A program made the position numbers and the translations under genes. The notes beneath the pieces were generated by a model, which had not been told where the DNA came from, made no database searches, and saw only the letters and a program-made list of their open reading frames with translations. DNA of 34,445 nt from Nannocystineae bacterium (lineage in GTDB: Bacteria > Myxococcota_A > Polyangia > Haliangiales > Haliangiaceae), in NCBI GenBank assembly GCA_007133195.1, contig SLNH01000085.1:1-34445 (forward strand), read 5' to 3'. Shown here piece by piece: positions 7,664-17,685 of the stretch; the stretch's first letter is position 1; every line of letters starts with the position of its first letter.

Positions 7664-8569
7664 GTGCAGCTCACCTCGATCGACCTCAACCTGCTCGTGG
7701 TCCTCGACGCCGTGCTCGACACGCGCAGCGTGAAGTCTGCGGCGACGCGGCTTTCGCTCAGCCCCTCGGCGATGAGCCACGCGCTCGCCCGCGCGCGCGA
7801 GCTCCTCGGCGATCCGATCCTCGTCCGAGCAGGCAAGGACATGGCCCTCACCGCACGCGCTGCGGAGCTCAGGCCGCGGCTTCGCGAGCTACTCGAAGGG
7901 GTCGAGCGCGTGTTGGCTACCGAAGACGAGGTAGACCCACCGGCGCTCAAGCGTTCGTTTTCCGTGGCAACGACGGACTATGTAGAGCTTTTGCTGCTCG
8001 CCGAGGTGAGCCGAGAGATGGCGCGGGCTTCGCCGGGCGTGGATGTGTACGGGCGCCGCGCGGGCGATTCGGTCGTGGACGAGCTGCGCTCGGGGGCCTG
8101 TGAAGTGGCGCTGGGTGTATTCGCGGGGCTGCCAGACGACATGATCCAAGAGCGACTGTTTCACGACAGCTTCGTGTGCCTCGTTCGCCGCAACCACCCG
8201 GTGCTCCGCCGCCGGCTCACCCCCGCGCGCTACGCCGCGCTGGAGCACATCTTGGTGTCGCCGCGGGGCGGCACCCGGGGCGCCGTGGACGAGCGCCTCG
8301 CGCGCCACGGCCTCGAAAGACGCGTGGCCCGTACCGTGACCTCCTTCTTGGCGGCCCCGTTTTACGTCGCCAGCTCCGACCACGTGCTCACGATTCCCCG
8401 ACGCGTCGGCGAAAAGCTCGCCGGCAGGCTCGGCCTCTCCACCTGCGAGCCGCCGCTCGATCTGCCATCGCTCACGGTTTCGATGGTGTGGCAGCGGCGG
8501 CATGACAGCGATCCGGTCCACGCCTGGTTCCGCGACCGAATCGCGGAGGTCGCAGCCCGCCTCGACTGA
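7664..8569 (+). CDS. LysR-family transcriptional regulator
   Basis: 301 residues from a GTG at 7664 (VQLTSIDLNLLVVLDAVL). The winged helix-turn-helix covers about residues 3-62, with SVKSAATRLSLSPSAMSHAL as the recognition region, followed by a linker helix. An effector-binding domain runs from about residue 93 (FSVATTDYVELLLL) to the end. The DLNLL start and the FSVATTDY/GRRAGD segments resemble the NodD/NahR/LinR-type subgroup, whose members often control aromatic or redox genes. The start is not marked by a clear ribosome-binding site, and the frame is open far upstream, but LysR proteins begin at this motif. It is divergent from the NmrA-like gene, its probable target. Confidence 0.9.
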   Translation: MQLTSIDLNLLVVLDAVLDTRSVKSAATRLSLSPSAMSHALARARELLGDPILVRAGKDMALTARAAELRPRLRELLEGVERVLATEDEVDPPALKRSFSVATTDYVELLLLAEVSREMARASPGVDVYGRRAGDSVVDELRSGACEVALGVFAGLPDDMIQERLFHDSFVCLVRRNHPVLRRRLTPARYAALEHILVSPRGGTRGAVDERLARHGLERRVARTVTSFLAAPFYVASSDHVLTIPRRVGEKLAGRLGLSTCEPPLDLPSLTVSMVWQRRHDSDPVHAWFRDRIAEVAARLD

Positions 8570-8611
8570 AACTACTCAAAGCCGCGTCACTTAATGACCT
8601 TCCAGTCGAGG
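8560..8611. terminator. Long-loop inverted repeat at convergent gene ends
   Basis: CCTCGACTG (8560-8568, overlapping the LysR stop codon) faces CAGTCGAGG (8603-8611), a perfect 9-bp inverted repeat around a 34-nt loop that itself contains GTCA-CTTAA-TGAC. It sits between the convergent ends of the LysR and glycosyltransferase genes. A bidirectional terminator is plausible, though no T-tract follows. Confidence 0.4.
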
Positions 8612-8648
8612 AACCGACATAGGAGGCGTTTCCCTTACCGACTCGGGA

Positions 8649-9752
8649 TCAGGAGACCGAGCTCGCTCGCTCGCCGTCGCGATCTCGTTCCCGCGCAGGG
8701 TGTCCGATCGCGTGCTTGGACGCGGGCTCGAGGCGCTCCTCGTCGGGATCCCAGTCGGGGCGGAGCGCATAACGGCACAGTCCGGCGGCAAAACCGCTCC
8801 CGTGGGCAATGTGCATGACGGGAAAGATCGACCACGTTTTCGCGATGCCCACGATGCCGAGCCGGCGAGCTACGCGGGCAGCCTCTGCACCCGCGACGAG
8901 CGAGTAAAACAGCGCAAACGCGGACGCGCCGGGCCAAAGCGGCGGAACCAGAAGCGAACCGGATCCCGCCGTCACGAGCGCGAACGGGGCGAGCGAGCGC
9001 AACGCCGGAAGCCGGCGGTGTTTGAGGAGCGTCCTCGCTCTGCCCGCGCCGTACCGGAAGTACTGCCGCGCCAGCTCACGCCTCGATCGCCTCGGGTAGT
9101 AGTAAACCTCGATGGCGCGCGACAAATAGACCCGCCCCCCGGCGCGCACGATGCGCGCGTTTAGCTCGGCGTCTTCGTTGGTGACCGCCTGGGGATCGTA
9201 GAGGCCCGCGACCTCGAAGATGCGCCGGTCGAACGCGCCCAGAAACACCGTGTCCACGTCGCCTTCGGCGTCGGCGCGCCGATACCGCGCGCCGCCCACG
9301 CCGAGCGGGCTGGCGAGCGCGGCCGCGAGCGCGCGCTGAAACGGCGTCTCCGCGCGCGGTCTTTGCGCGCCTCCCACGTTGGCGGCGCCCGTCTCGGCGA
9401 GCACGCGCACGCAGGTGCTCACGTAGTCGTGGGCGTACTCGCAGTGGACATCCATCCGCACGATGACGCTTCCCCGAGCCTCGCGGATCGCCCGATTCAT
9501 GCCGGCCGCCTGGATGCGATCGGGATTGTCGATGACCCGGATCCGCGGATCGCGCCTCGAGAGCCTGTCCAGGATGGCTCGCGTATCGTCTTTGCTCCCG
9601 CCGTCGGCGACGATGATCTCGAACTTGTCGCGTGGATAGTCCTGCGCGACGACGCTGTGCAGACAGCGCTCGATATGGCGCTCCTCGTCGAGGCACGGCA
9701 TGGCGATCGTGACGAACGGAAGCCTCGACTGCGCATTCACGACCGGCTTCAC
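8649..9752 (-). CDS. Family 2 glycosyltransferase, ExoA-like
   Basis: 367 residues from a GTG at 9752, chosen because GAAGGAG lies about 8 bp upstream and the GTGA overlaps the stop of the upstream methyltransferase gene by 4 bp. The GT-A domain begins VTIAMPCLDEERHIERCLHS and continues EIIVADGGSKDDTR (about 46-58), RMDVHCEY near residue 101 (metal-binding D-x-H), DTVFLGAFDRRIFEVAGLYD and TNEDAELNARI. A hydrophobic segment follows near residues 280-315. The whole pattern resembles ExoA, a membrane-associated glucosyltransferase of succinoglycan synthesis. It probably adds a sugar to a lipid-linked intermediate of an exopolysaccharide or O-antigen; donor and acceptor are unknown. Coupling to the methyltransferase suggests a small glycan-modification unit. 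Confidence 0.88.
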   Translation of the reverse strand: MKPVVNAQSRLPFVTIAMPCLDEERHIERCLHSVVAQDYPRDKFEIIVADGGSKDDTRAILDRLSRRDPRIRVIDNPDRIQAAGMNRAIREARGSVIVRMDVHCEYAHDYVSTCVRVLAETGAANVGGAQRPRAETPFQRALAAALASPLGVGGARYRRADAEGDVDTVFLGAFDRRIFEVAGLYDPQAVTNEDAELNARIVRAGGRVYLSRAIEVYYYPRRSRRELARQYFRYGAGRARTLLKHRRLPALRSLAPFALVTAGSGSLLVPPLWPGASAFALFYSLVAGAEAARVARRLGIVGIAKTWSIFPVMHIAHGSGFAAGLCRYALRPDWDPDEERLEPASKHAIGHPARERDRDGERASSVS

Positions 9753-10765
9753 GGCGCGGGCTCCTTCGCGTGCGCAGGTTCGGCCTTCGCGCCGCGAAGC
9801 ATCACCTGGCAGTCGTCGAAGGGCGTACGGCGAAAGCCCCAGTCGATCTCGAAGGCGCCGTCCCGCCCGGCCATGAGCCTCAGCACGCCATACCAGTACA
9901 GATTCACGCCTGGCGACAGCCGCCGCCAAAGCTCGTAATTCGAAAAGAAGCTCGTCTCGTCGAAGCGCTGCGGGCCCCCGTCCGCGCCACCGCCCTCGCG
10001 GCCCCTGCGCGCTCCGTTCACCACCCGGCGCACAGCGCTAAGCGGCCGCCACCCGAGCAGATCGGCGACTTTGGCGGCGCGCCGCGTAAGCCGCGCGGCG
10101 CCGATTTCCAGGTCGCGCAGGCCCGCCGCCCGCGCCCGCGCCTCGAGCTCAGCCTGACTGGACAGGCGCGTGATGCCGTGCATGGTCTCGGGCGGCTCGT
10201 TGGGAAAGGTGATGAGGCATCGTCCCCGTGGCGCGAGCAGCTGCGCCACCGCCTTGAAGAATGCATCCACATCGGTTACGTGCTCGACCGTGTCGCAGGA
10301 AAACACGAGGTCGAATCGGCCGGCGTAATCCGCTACGCCTCCCGCAGCGGTCACATCGGCCACCCCGAACTCGAGATTGTCGTAGCTCTGCTCGAGTGGA
10401 CGGAGTGCGCGGATGACATCGTCCGAGACATCCAGGCCCACGACCTCCGGAACGCCGAGGCGAGCGATGCGCGCGGCGGTCGCGCCACTGCCCGCGCCGA
10501 CTTCGCAGATGCGATCGCCGCGGCGTATGGGCAGGTGTTCGAGGACCAGGAGATCTCGATGGGGGAGGCTCGTCGGCGGATAGGGCACGTATTCGATGGG
10601 CTGACGCCGGCGCGCCCTCGCCCCGGACGGGCGCCCTGGCTGTGGTCGCGTCGCGGCCGGCTCGCGAGCCTCGTCGCCAGCGGGCTCGGCTCGAGCGTCG
10701 GGGGAGGCATGGGCGTGGGGGCTCGGCCGAGCGGAGCCTGATAATTCCGTGTGGGCGTCTGACAT
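9749..10765 (-). CDS. Class I SAM-dependent methyltransferase
   Basis: 338 residues from an ATG at 10765 (MSDAHTELSG); longer in-frame starts give only Arg/Ala-rich sequence. Residues 1-55 are low-complexity Ala/Pro/Arg. The Rossmann-like core starts near residue 84 with RICEVGAGSGATAARIA (motif I), then EVVGLDVSDDVI, FDLVFSCDTVEHVTD and LLAPRGRCLITFPNEPP. This is the methyltransferase-11/UbiE-like layout, often found with sugar- and lipid-modifying enzymes. A C-terminal region with NLYWYGVLRLM and IDWGFRRTPFDD is not recognised. The stop overlaps the glycosyltransferase start (4 bp), so a role in the same glycan or lipid pathway is likely (inference). Confidence 0.87.
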   Translation of the reverse strand: MSDAHTELSGSARPSPHAHASPDARAEPAGDEAREPAATRPQPGRPSGARARRRQPIEYVPYPPTSLPHRDLLVLEHLPIRRGDRICEVGAGSGATAARIARLGVPEVVGLDVSDDVIRALRPLEQSYDNLEFGVADVTAAGGVADYAGRFDLVFSCDTVEHVTDVDAFFKAVAQLLAPRGRCLITFPNEPPETMHGITRLSSQAELEARARAAGLRDLEIGAARLTRRAAKVADLLGWRPLSAVRRVVNGARRGREGGGADGGPQRFDETSFFSNYELWRRLSPGVNLYWYGVLRLMAGRDGAFEIDWGFRRTPFDDCQVMLRGAKAEPAHAKEPAP

Positions 10766-10969
10766 GTTCGCTCGCCTCGCAGCGCGGGTGGGGATCATCG
10801 GACTCGGATGCGCCCCGAAGGCGAAACGTCGCAAGCGTGCGCCGCCGGTCGAGCGCCACCGGAGTGACCGCGAGCGACGCGCGTTTCACCGGCGTGCGCG
10901 CGGCGGCGCAGAGCTCGAGCCCGCGCGCCCGACGAGCGAACGCACTGTCGCGGGGCGCCTCGTGGATAC

Positions 10970-11710
10970 TCAGAGGGCGCCGAGCGCCTGAAGCTCTCGC
11001 TCCGCGCGCTCCGCCCATCCGCGGTTCGCGATGGGGCTCGCCGGGCTCGGATGCAAAACCCGCCCGACCTTCGCATCACCGTCGCCCAGTACGGCTCGAA
11101 TACGGGCCTCGGCGAAGCCGCCGATGCCGATCACGTGGGTCGGTCGAAACAGCCGGGCCACAGCGCCGAGCGCCTCGTCGCAAATCGCGAACAGCTCCGC
11201 GCGCTCATCCGGCGACAGCTGATCGGGCGTGAGGTTCGCCCCGCTCTCCTTGACGAAACACAGCGGACAGTAGTTCCACACGAAGAACGACGCGAAGAAC
11301 GCCTCCGGCGTGCCAAAACGATCCCGCGCCCACCCCCAAAGCCGGCTGCCGCTCACCTCTTTGCGGTGACAATCGAAGCCTCGCACCGGGCGCTTTGGGT
11401 GCTCGTCGGCGGGCCGGTCCACTGGCTCCTCGATCCCCATCCACGAACGCACGAGCTCCACCTCGCCGAACGGCACGCCGGTCTGCGCCATCCCGAACGG
11501 CCCCGGGTTCATACCCACGAGGAGCGCGTGCGCACCCGAGCCGCCGAACTTTCGCAGGTAGGCCTCGTGGGGGCGCCAGGCGTACTCGAGCGGTCGATAG
11601 ACGGCAGCCACGGGCGCACCGGGGCGAAAGGGCGCCGTCCGGCGCGCGAGATCGCGACTGATCGTGAGGAGCTCCTCGACGTGCTTTCGGGCGGAGCGTG
11701 CGCGCGGCAT
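10970..11710 (-). CDS. smug1: SMUG1-type uracil-DNA glycosylase
   Basis: 246 residues. GMNPGPFGMAQTGVPFGEV at 66-84 contains the catalytic Asn68 of the SMUG family, and HPSPASPIAN at 220-229 is the second active-site loop with His220. EEPVDRP-EHPKRPVRGFDC-EVSGSRLWGW, NYCPLCF and NLTPDQL also follow the animal SMUG1 sequence closely. SMUG enzymes excise uracil and oxidised pyrimidines such as 5-hydroxymethyluracil from DNA as the first step of base excision repair. The gene starts 27 bp after the TPR gene's stop and is followed by a 204-bp gap before the methyltransferase gene. The closeness to animal SMUG1 over the whole length is notable and could mean old inter-domain transfer. Confidence 0.95.
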   Translation of the reverse strand: MPRARSARKHVEELLTISRDLARRTAPFRPGAPVAAVYRPLEYAWRPHEAYLRKFGGSGAHALLVGMNPGPFGMAQTGVPFGEVELVRSWMGIEEPVDRPADEHPKRPVRGFDCHRKEVSGSRLWGWARDRFGTPEAFFASFFVWNYCPLCFVKESGANLTPDQLSPDERAELFAICDEALGAVARLFRPTHVIGIGGFAEARIRAVLGDGDAKVGRVLHPSPASPIANRGWAERAERELQALGAL

Positions 11711-11737
11711 ACGAAGCGCCGTGTAGGAAACGCGCGC

Positions 11738-14700
11738 TCAGTGGGAGCGTGTACGGGGCGCGATCTGCTTGATCGCCGCGTCGGTGTCGTCTTGGCCTTG
11801 GCTTGGCCCACCCATCTCGTCTGCGACCAGGCGCCTCAACCTCGTGACGCGGTCGCGAACGTCGCGGTAGGTGGGATCCTTCTTCATCACTGCCTCCGCG
11901 TAGTAGAGCGCTTCGCTGGCGTCTTGAAGGTGCTCGTACGAGGTGCAGATCTCGTAGTAGAGGCTGTACTTCTCTCGCTCGGTAATCCCCTCGACGTAAA
12001 GCCCTTTTTTGAACTGCGCAATCGCGGCCGTGTGCTTGCCCTGCTCGCGATGACACAACCCAATCATCAAGTGACACGGCACACCGCGAACGCCGATCAC
12101 GTTTTCGAACGACTTGATCGCCTCGTCGTACAGCCCCATCTCCTTGTACGCGAGGCCTAGATCGTAGTGCGTGTCTGCGTCCTCGTCCGCCACCGGCCTT
12201 TCGAGCATGACCTGCGGCGACGAAGCGTGCACCGCCCCCGCCGCTGGCTCGGAGCGCGCGGTGGCCGTCGATTCAGCTCGCTCACCGCCCGCCTCCCCAT
12301 CCGCCGTGTCCCCGGCCGATCCGCCGTCGTCGGCAGCGCCCCCGAGCGCGGCCAAGTCATCGATCTTGGCCATCACGAGCGGGTGGTCGGGGTAGCGGAC
12401 CATGAGCGCGTCGAGGATCTCACGCGCCTCGTCCAGTAGACCCTGCGCAAGGAAAAACTCGGCCTCGTCGAGATCATCCTCGAGTGAGGTGCCGGCCGCC
12501 GGATCGAGCGGATCCAGGCTGTGCTGCTGCGTGGGATCGGGGGTGGCAGACAGCGTCTCTCCGGTCTCGACGACTTGGCCGCCCTGTGCCGCGAGCCCCT
12601 TGATCTCCTCGGTGTACTCCTCCGGCCCCGGCCGGTCGGGACTCGGCGCGACCGGCACCTGCGAGGTGGCGTCGCCAAGGTCGCCGCGCGGGTGCGACTC
12701 GCCTAGCTCCCGCGCGAGCGCCGCGGGATCGTCAAGCGGCGCGGCGGCGACCCGGTCCGCGGCCGGCACCTCCTGAGACGTCGGCGTCGGTTCGGCGCGA
12801 AACTCTCCGAGATCCCCGATGAAGACGGCGTTTTTGGTGTCGTCCGGGTCGTCCGGATCGGGCGCGCGCTCCTTGTGCGGCGCCGGCCGGCTTCGGTCGA
12901 GCTGGTGAGGAGCCGCGATGTTTTTGCCGGATTCGTCCAGGTCAGGGGACAGAGCGCGCGCCGCCTGTTCGTACGGCGCGTCGGCATCCGGGTAAAGGTC
13001 TGGCAGCGGCGAAAGCCCGTCCTCATCCGTGCCCAACAGGGCAGGCGGGGCGCTCCCTTCCCTCGTCCCCGACACCTCGGCGACCTCCACGTCCCCCAGC
13101 TCGAGCTCCTGGGTCCCCGTATTCGGATTGCCCCCGGCCGCGCGCTCGCTGAGGTCGTCGAGGATGAGATCCGCCTCGTCTAGCACCTCGGGCGCGTTCG
13201 GGTTTGGCCCGGGGGCCGGGCTGCCGCCCGCGAGGGCGCTGCCTGGGCGCGGGTCGAACGGGCGGTCACCGTCCTCGACCGGGACCACGTCGCCACCGCC
13301 GCCCGCGATGTGCGCCGGCCCCGGCGTCTCCTGGATGACGGCGACGTCCGGATCTGCGATGCGGAGCTGATAGTCGCGGGCCAGCTCGTAGGCCTCGTGA
13401 TGGCGAGCGTCGATCGACAACAGCTCGCGCAGATACATTTCTGCGGCCGTCGGCTCGCTCGCGGCGGTTTGACGCGCGAGGTGCAGAAGCTCGGCGACCG
13501 CCTCGGCTTCGCGCCCCTGGGAGAGCAAGATCTCCTTGAGCTGCTCGCGCGCCTCGATGTTGTGTGGATCGAACTCGAAGACTTGGCGCAAGTGGTCGAT
13601 GGCCTTTTGGTGGAGGCCATATTTCACGTACACGTCGCTCTCGGTGAGGATCTTGATGATCTCGTCCGCGTGTACCTCCTCCGACGCGGTCCCCATTCCC
13701 CCCACGCGCCCGTCTTGGTGCCCCGGGTCATTCTCGTCGCCGAAATCGAATCCCGAGAGCGGCTCCTCCACAGAGTTCGCTTGCTCGATAGCCGCCTCTG
13801 GCTGGTGCTGATCGCCGACCAGCGGAAACGCGCCGGTGGCGCGCCCGTATTGCGAGACCTGAAGGTCGTCGGCCGACAGGCGGTCCGTGGACTCGAATGT
13901 GTCGTCGAGCTCCGGCTCGAGCTCCATCTCTTGAGCGCTCTCGTCGCCGCCGCTCGCCGAAGCCTGCACGAACGCGAGAGAGTCCGCGTCGTTGGGCGCG
14001 TACTGGAGAATGTTTTGGTGAACCTCGCCAGCCTGGGCGTACTGGCCGTCCTCGGTCAGCACGCGCGCCAACTCCTTGAGCACCGACACCGTCTTGTCGA
14101 CCTGCTCGAGCTGCTCGAACGCCTGCGCGAGCATGGCCAGAACCTCGACGTCGCGAGCGTCTGCCTTGAAGCAGACCTGGAGCTTTTGCAGGGCGCGCCT
14201 GGGATCGCGCTGGCGGAGATAGGTCGCGGAGAGCTCGCGGGCGAGCGGGATATCGTCCGGCTGGTGCCAGAGCACGCGCTCGCCTACCTTGAGGAAATCA
14301 TCCTCGCGGCTTTGCTCGCGGAGGAAGTCGAGTGCATAGCGGAACTCGGCGACGGCGCTCTCGACGGATCCCTCCTTCGAATAAAGCTCCGCGAGCTTGA
14401 TCCGCGTAGCCACGTTATCCGGGTCCAAGTCGAGGAGCTGACGGATCGTGGCGAGCGCCTCGCGGGTCTTACCCGCGCGGTAGAAGAACGCCGCGACGCG
14501 CTCGAAATGCTGCGTCGCTTCCGAGTACAGGCCGATCTCGCGGTACAGCTCCGCGAGCCGGAGGTTCACCTCGATTAAGTTGGGGTCCAGCTTGAGGACC
14601 TGGCGGTACACGGCGATCGCTTTGCGATGAAAGCCCTGTTCGCCGTAAAACCGCGCCACCTTGAGGTAGGTGTCGATGGCCTCCTGCTTGGCCCCGCGCT

Positions 14701-14851
14701 TGGCGTAGAGGTCCCCGACGGTAAGCCAGACGCGAACGTCTTTGGGATCCTCACGAACGACCCGGAGATACTCGCGGATCGCCTTGTCGAGCTGTCCCTT
14801 GTCGGCCGCCCGGCGGGCCGCCTCCATGACCTTGGCTTTGTTAAAGGCCAT
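11738..14851 (-). CDS. Giant TPR-repeat scaffold protein with acidic disordered linkers
   Basis: 1037 residues, with no signal peptide and no membrane segment. The N-terminal third (about 15-295) is a run of tetratricopeptide repeats, for example AIREYLRVVREDPKDVRVWL and AIAVYRQVLKLDPNLIEVNL. A linker rich in Asp/Glu/Gly/Pro (about 300-390) is followed by a second TPR block (about 395-490), then a very long acidic low-complexity stretch (about 500-800). A C-terminal TPR block (about 805-1020) includes THYDLGLAYKEMGLYDEAIK. TPR arrays are protein-docking surfaces, so this is most likely a cytoplasmic multi-partner scaffold. It lies between accC (149 bp upstream) and the SMUG gene. Its partners are unknown; the linked pil and Roadblock genes make a role in motility or polarity possible, but this is only context. 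Confidence 0.85.
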   Translation of the reverse strand: MAFNKAKVMEAARRAADKGQLDKAIREYLRVVREDPKDVRVWLTVGDLYAKRGAKQEAIDTYLKVARFYGEQGFHRKAIAVYRQVLKLDPNLIEVNLRLAELYREIGLYSEATQHFERVAAFFYRAGKTREALATIRQLLDLDPDNVATRIKLAELYSKEGSVESAVAEFRYALDFLREQSREDDFLKVGERVLWHQPDDIPLARELSATYLRQRDPRRALQKLQVCFKADARDVEVLAMLAQAFEQLEQVDKTVSVLKELARVLTEDGQYAQAGEVHQNILQYAPNDADSLAFVQASASGGDESAQEMELEPELDDTFESTDRLSADDLQVSQYGRATGAFPLVGDQHQPEAAIEQANSVEEPLSGFDFGDENDPGHQDGRVGGMGTASEEVHADEIIKILTESDVYVKYGLHQKAIDHLRQVFEFDPHNIEAREQLKEILLSQGREAEAVAELLHLARQTAASEPTAAEMYLRELLSIDARHHEAYELARDYQLRIADPDVAVIQETPGPAHIAGGGGDVVPVEDGDRPFDPRPGSALAGGSPAPGPNPNAPEVLDEADLILDDLSERAAGGNPNTGTQELELGDVEVAEVSGTREGSAPPALLGTDEDGLSPLPDLYPDADAPYEQAARALSPDLDESGKNIAAPHQLDRSRPAPHKERAPDPDDPDDTKNAVFIGDLGEFRAEPTPTSQEVPAADRVAAAPLDDPAALARELGESHPRGDLGDATSQVPVAPSPDRPGPEEYTEEIKGLAAQGGQVVETGETLSATPDPTQQHSLDPLDPAAGTSLEDDLDEAEFFLAQGLLDEAREILDALMVRYPDHPLVMAKIDDLAALGGAADDGGSAGDTADGEAGGERAESTATARSEPAAGAVHASSPQVMLERPVADEDADTHYDLGLAYKEMGLYDEAIKSFENVIGVRGVPCHLMIGLCHREQGKHTAAIAQFKKGLYVEGITEREKYSLYYEICTSYEHLQDASEALYYAEAVMKKDPTYRDVRDRVTRLRRLVADEMGGPSQGQDDTDAAIKQIAPRTRSH

Positions 14852-14942
14852 GGTACGACCCTACCGTTACGCGCTGCATACGCGCGCACACCTCGCCACG
14901 AGTGCGAGCCTCGGGGTGTGCACCATCTCCGACAATGGGATC

Positions 14943-14972
14943 AGGTTACGGTTGCGAGCCATCTCCGGTCAA
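14943..14972 (-). promoter_or_regulatory. Possible sigma-70-type promoter for the TPR gene
   Basis: Read on the minus strand, TTGACC (14967-14972) and TAACCT (14943-14948) are separated by 18 bp, in the 149-bp gap between accC and the TPR gene, about 90 bp before its ATG. The -10 match is weak. Confidence 0.25.
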
Positions 14973-15000
14973 GTGAAGAAAGCCAGCCCATTCCAGGATG

Positions 15001-16344
<1,344 letters not shown>

Positions 16345-16375
16345 GGCGTAAGCGGAGCGGCGGCTGGGCGAGCCG

Positions 16376-17182
16376 CTACTCGGGCGCGATCTCGAACAGG
16401 GGTTGCCCGTACTCCACGGGCTCGGCGTTCTCGACCAGGATCGACCGTATGACGCCTGCCTGATCCGCCTCGATCTCATTCATGAGCTTCATCGCTTCCA
16501 CGATGCAGAGCGGCTGCCCTTTCTCCACCCGCGACCCGACATCGACGTAGGCCGGAGCGTCGGGGTTCGGCGACCGGTAAAATGTCCCGACGAAGGGCGA
16601 TGTGACCTGGTGGGCGGGCGGACGATCGTCAGCCTTGCTCTCCGCCGTGGGGGCCGCGCCGCCACCCCCCGGCTCTTTGGGCGCGGGCGCTTGAGGTGGC
16701 GCCGCGGCGGGCATGATCGGCGCCTGCGGGACAGCGGCGGTCGCGGGGATGGCCGGAGCGGCGGCCGCCGGCGCGGCGTCGCCGCTCGCAGCGCGCCGGA
16801 GCGTGAGCGTCGCCCCGGGAAGGTCGATGACGAGCTCGGACAGGCTGTGGTGTTCGACGACGCTCGCGAGCTCACGGACCATATCGACCGTCTCGGTGGC
16901 CGTGACTGAGCCGCCCCGCGCAGATCCGCGGGCCGCGCCCTTCGTGGCGGTCGCCTTGTCGGCCTTCTTGGCGGTCGCGGCCGCGCCCGTGCGCTTGGCG
17001 GAGGTCGTCTTGGCGGCGGCCTGCTTGGAGGTCTTGGCGGTCTTCCGGCTCGTCCGGCTCGTGGAAGATGAGCCCGATTTCTGGCTCGATGTTCGCTTGG
17101 CCTGGCCGCTCGCTGCGCGGGTCGCGCGCGCGCGCGAGTTGCTCGCGGTTGTGCGCTTCGAGGAGGTTCGGGAGGTGGTCAT
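16376..17182 (-). CDS. accB: Biotin carboxyl carrier protein with a histone-like N-terminal extension
   Basis: 268 residues, against about 150-170 for most BCCPs. The core begins near residue 95 ([20 protein letters not shown]), followed by an Ala/Pro linker (about 134-190) and the biotinyl domain (about 191-266) with EAMKLMNE, in which Lys232 is the biotinylation site. It carries the carboxyl group between biotin carboxylase and carboxyltransferase. Residues 1-90 are unusual: they contain 23 Lys/Arg and a single acidic residue, with Ser/Thr/Ala making up most of the rest, like a histone H1 tail. The ATG overlaps the aroQ stop (ATGA, 17179-17182), which supports this long start, although internal initiation is not excluded. 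Confidence 0.93.
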   Translation of the reverse strand: MTTSRTSSKRTTASNSRARATRAASGQAKRTSSQKSGSSSTSRTSRKTAKTSKQAAAKTTSAKRTGAAATAKKADKATATKGAARGSARGGSVTATETVDMVRELASVVEHHSLSELVIDLPGATLTLRRAASGDAAPAAAAPAIPATAAVPQAPIMPAAAPPQAPAPKEPGGGGAAPTAESKADDRPPAHQVTSPFVGTFYRSPNPDAPAYVDVGSRVEKGQPLCIVEAMKLMNEIEADQAGVIRSILVENAEPVEYGQPLFEIAPE

Positions 17183-17676
17183 GATGTTGGCTCGTCCGTG
17201 GCGCGCTTAGCGTTTGCCCGCAACCCTTCCACATGAGCGAGGGCGGCGTCCAGCCCCAGCAGGTAGCTTCGGGCTCCGAACCCGCTTATCTGACCAACAC
17301 ATACGGGAGCGGTGAGCGATTGAGCGCGAAAGCTCTCTCGCGCGTGAATATTCGATAGATGAACCTCCACCGCCGGGAGATCCGCAGCCTCGATCGCGTC
17401 GCGGATCGCGACGCTGGTGTGAGTATACGCCGCGGGATTGATGACGAGCGCGTCATAGCGCGCTGCGGCATCGTGAATCGCGCGAATCAGCGCCCCCTCG
17501 TCGTTTTCCTGAACCGCATCGACCTCAGCCCCAGCTGCGCGGGCGCGCGCGGCGAGCTCGGCGTCGATCTCGGCGAGTGTGGTCCTGCCGTAAACGGTGG
17601 GGTTCCGCGTGCCGAGGAGGTTCAGATTCGGGCCGTGGAGGACGAGGACCCGGATCGGTTCGGGCGCCGTCGACAT
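17179..17676 (-). CDS. aroQ: 3-dehydroquinate dehydratase, type II
   Basis: 165 residues, close to family length. [21 protein letters not shown] carries the N-terminal active-site loop with the catalytic Tyr; [16 protein letters not shown] and [11 protein letters not shown] carry the other substrate-binding residues, and [17 protein letters not shown] closes the fold. The loop usually reading QSNHEG is QENDEG here. It dehydrates 3-dehydroquinate to 3-dehydroshikimate, the step after AroB, whose gene lies upstream in the same run. It starts 9 bp after the Roadblock gene and overlaps accB by 4 bp. Confidence 0.96.
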   Translation of the reverse strand: MSTAPEPIRVLVLHGPNLNLLGTRNPTVYGRTTLAEIDAELAARARAAGAEVDAVQENDEGALIRAIHDAAARYDALVINPAAYTHTSVAIRDAIEAADLPAVEVHLSNIHARESFRAQSLTAPVCVGQISGFGARSYLLGLDAALAHVEGLRANAKRATDEPTS

Positions 17677-17685
17677 CGCCCGGCC

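Noticed and set aside
13310-14578. Plus-strand open frame of 422 codons opposite the TPR gene
   Set aside because: Leu/Arg-rich mirror of TPR codons; no independent evidence.
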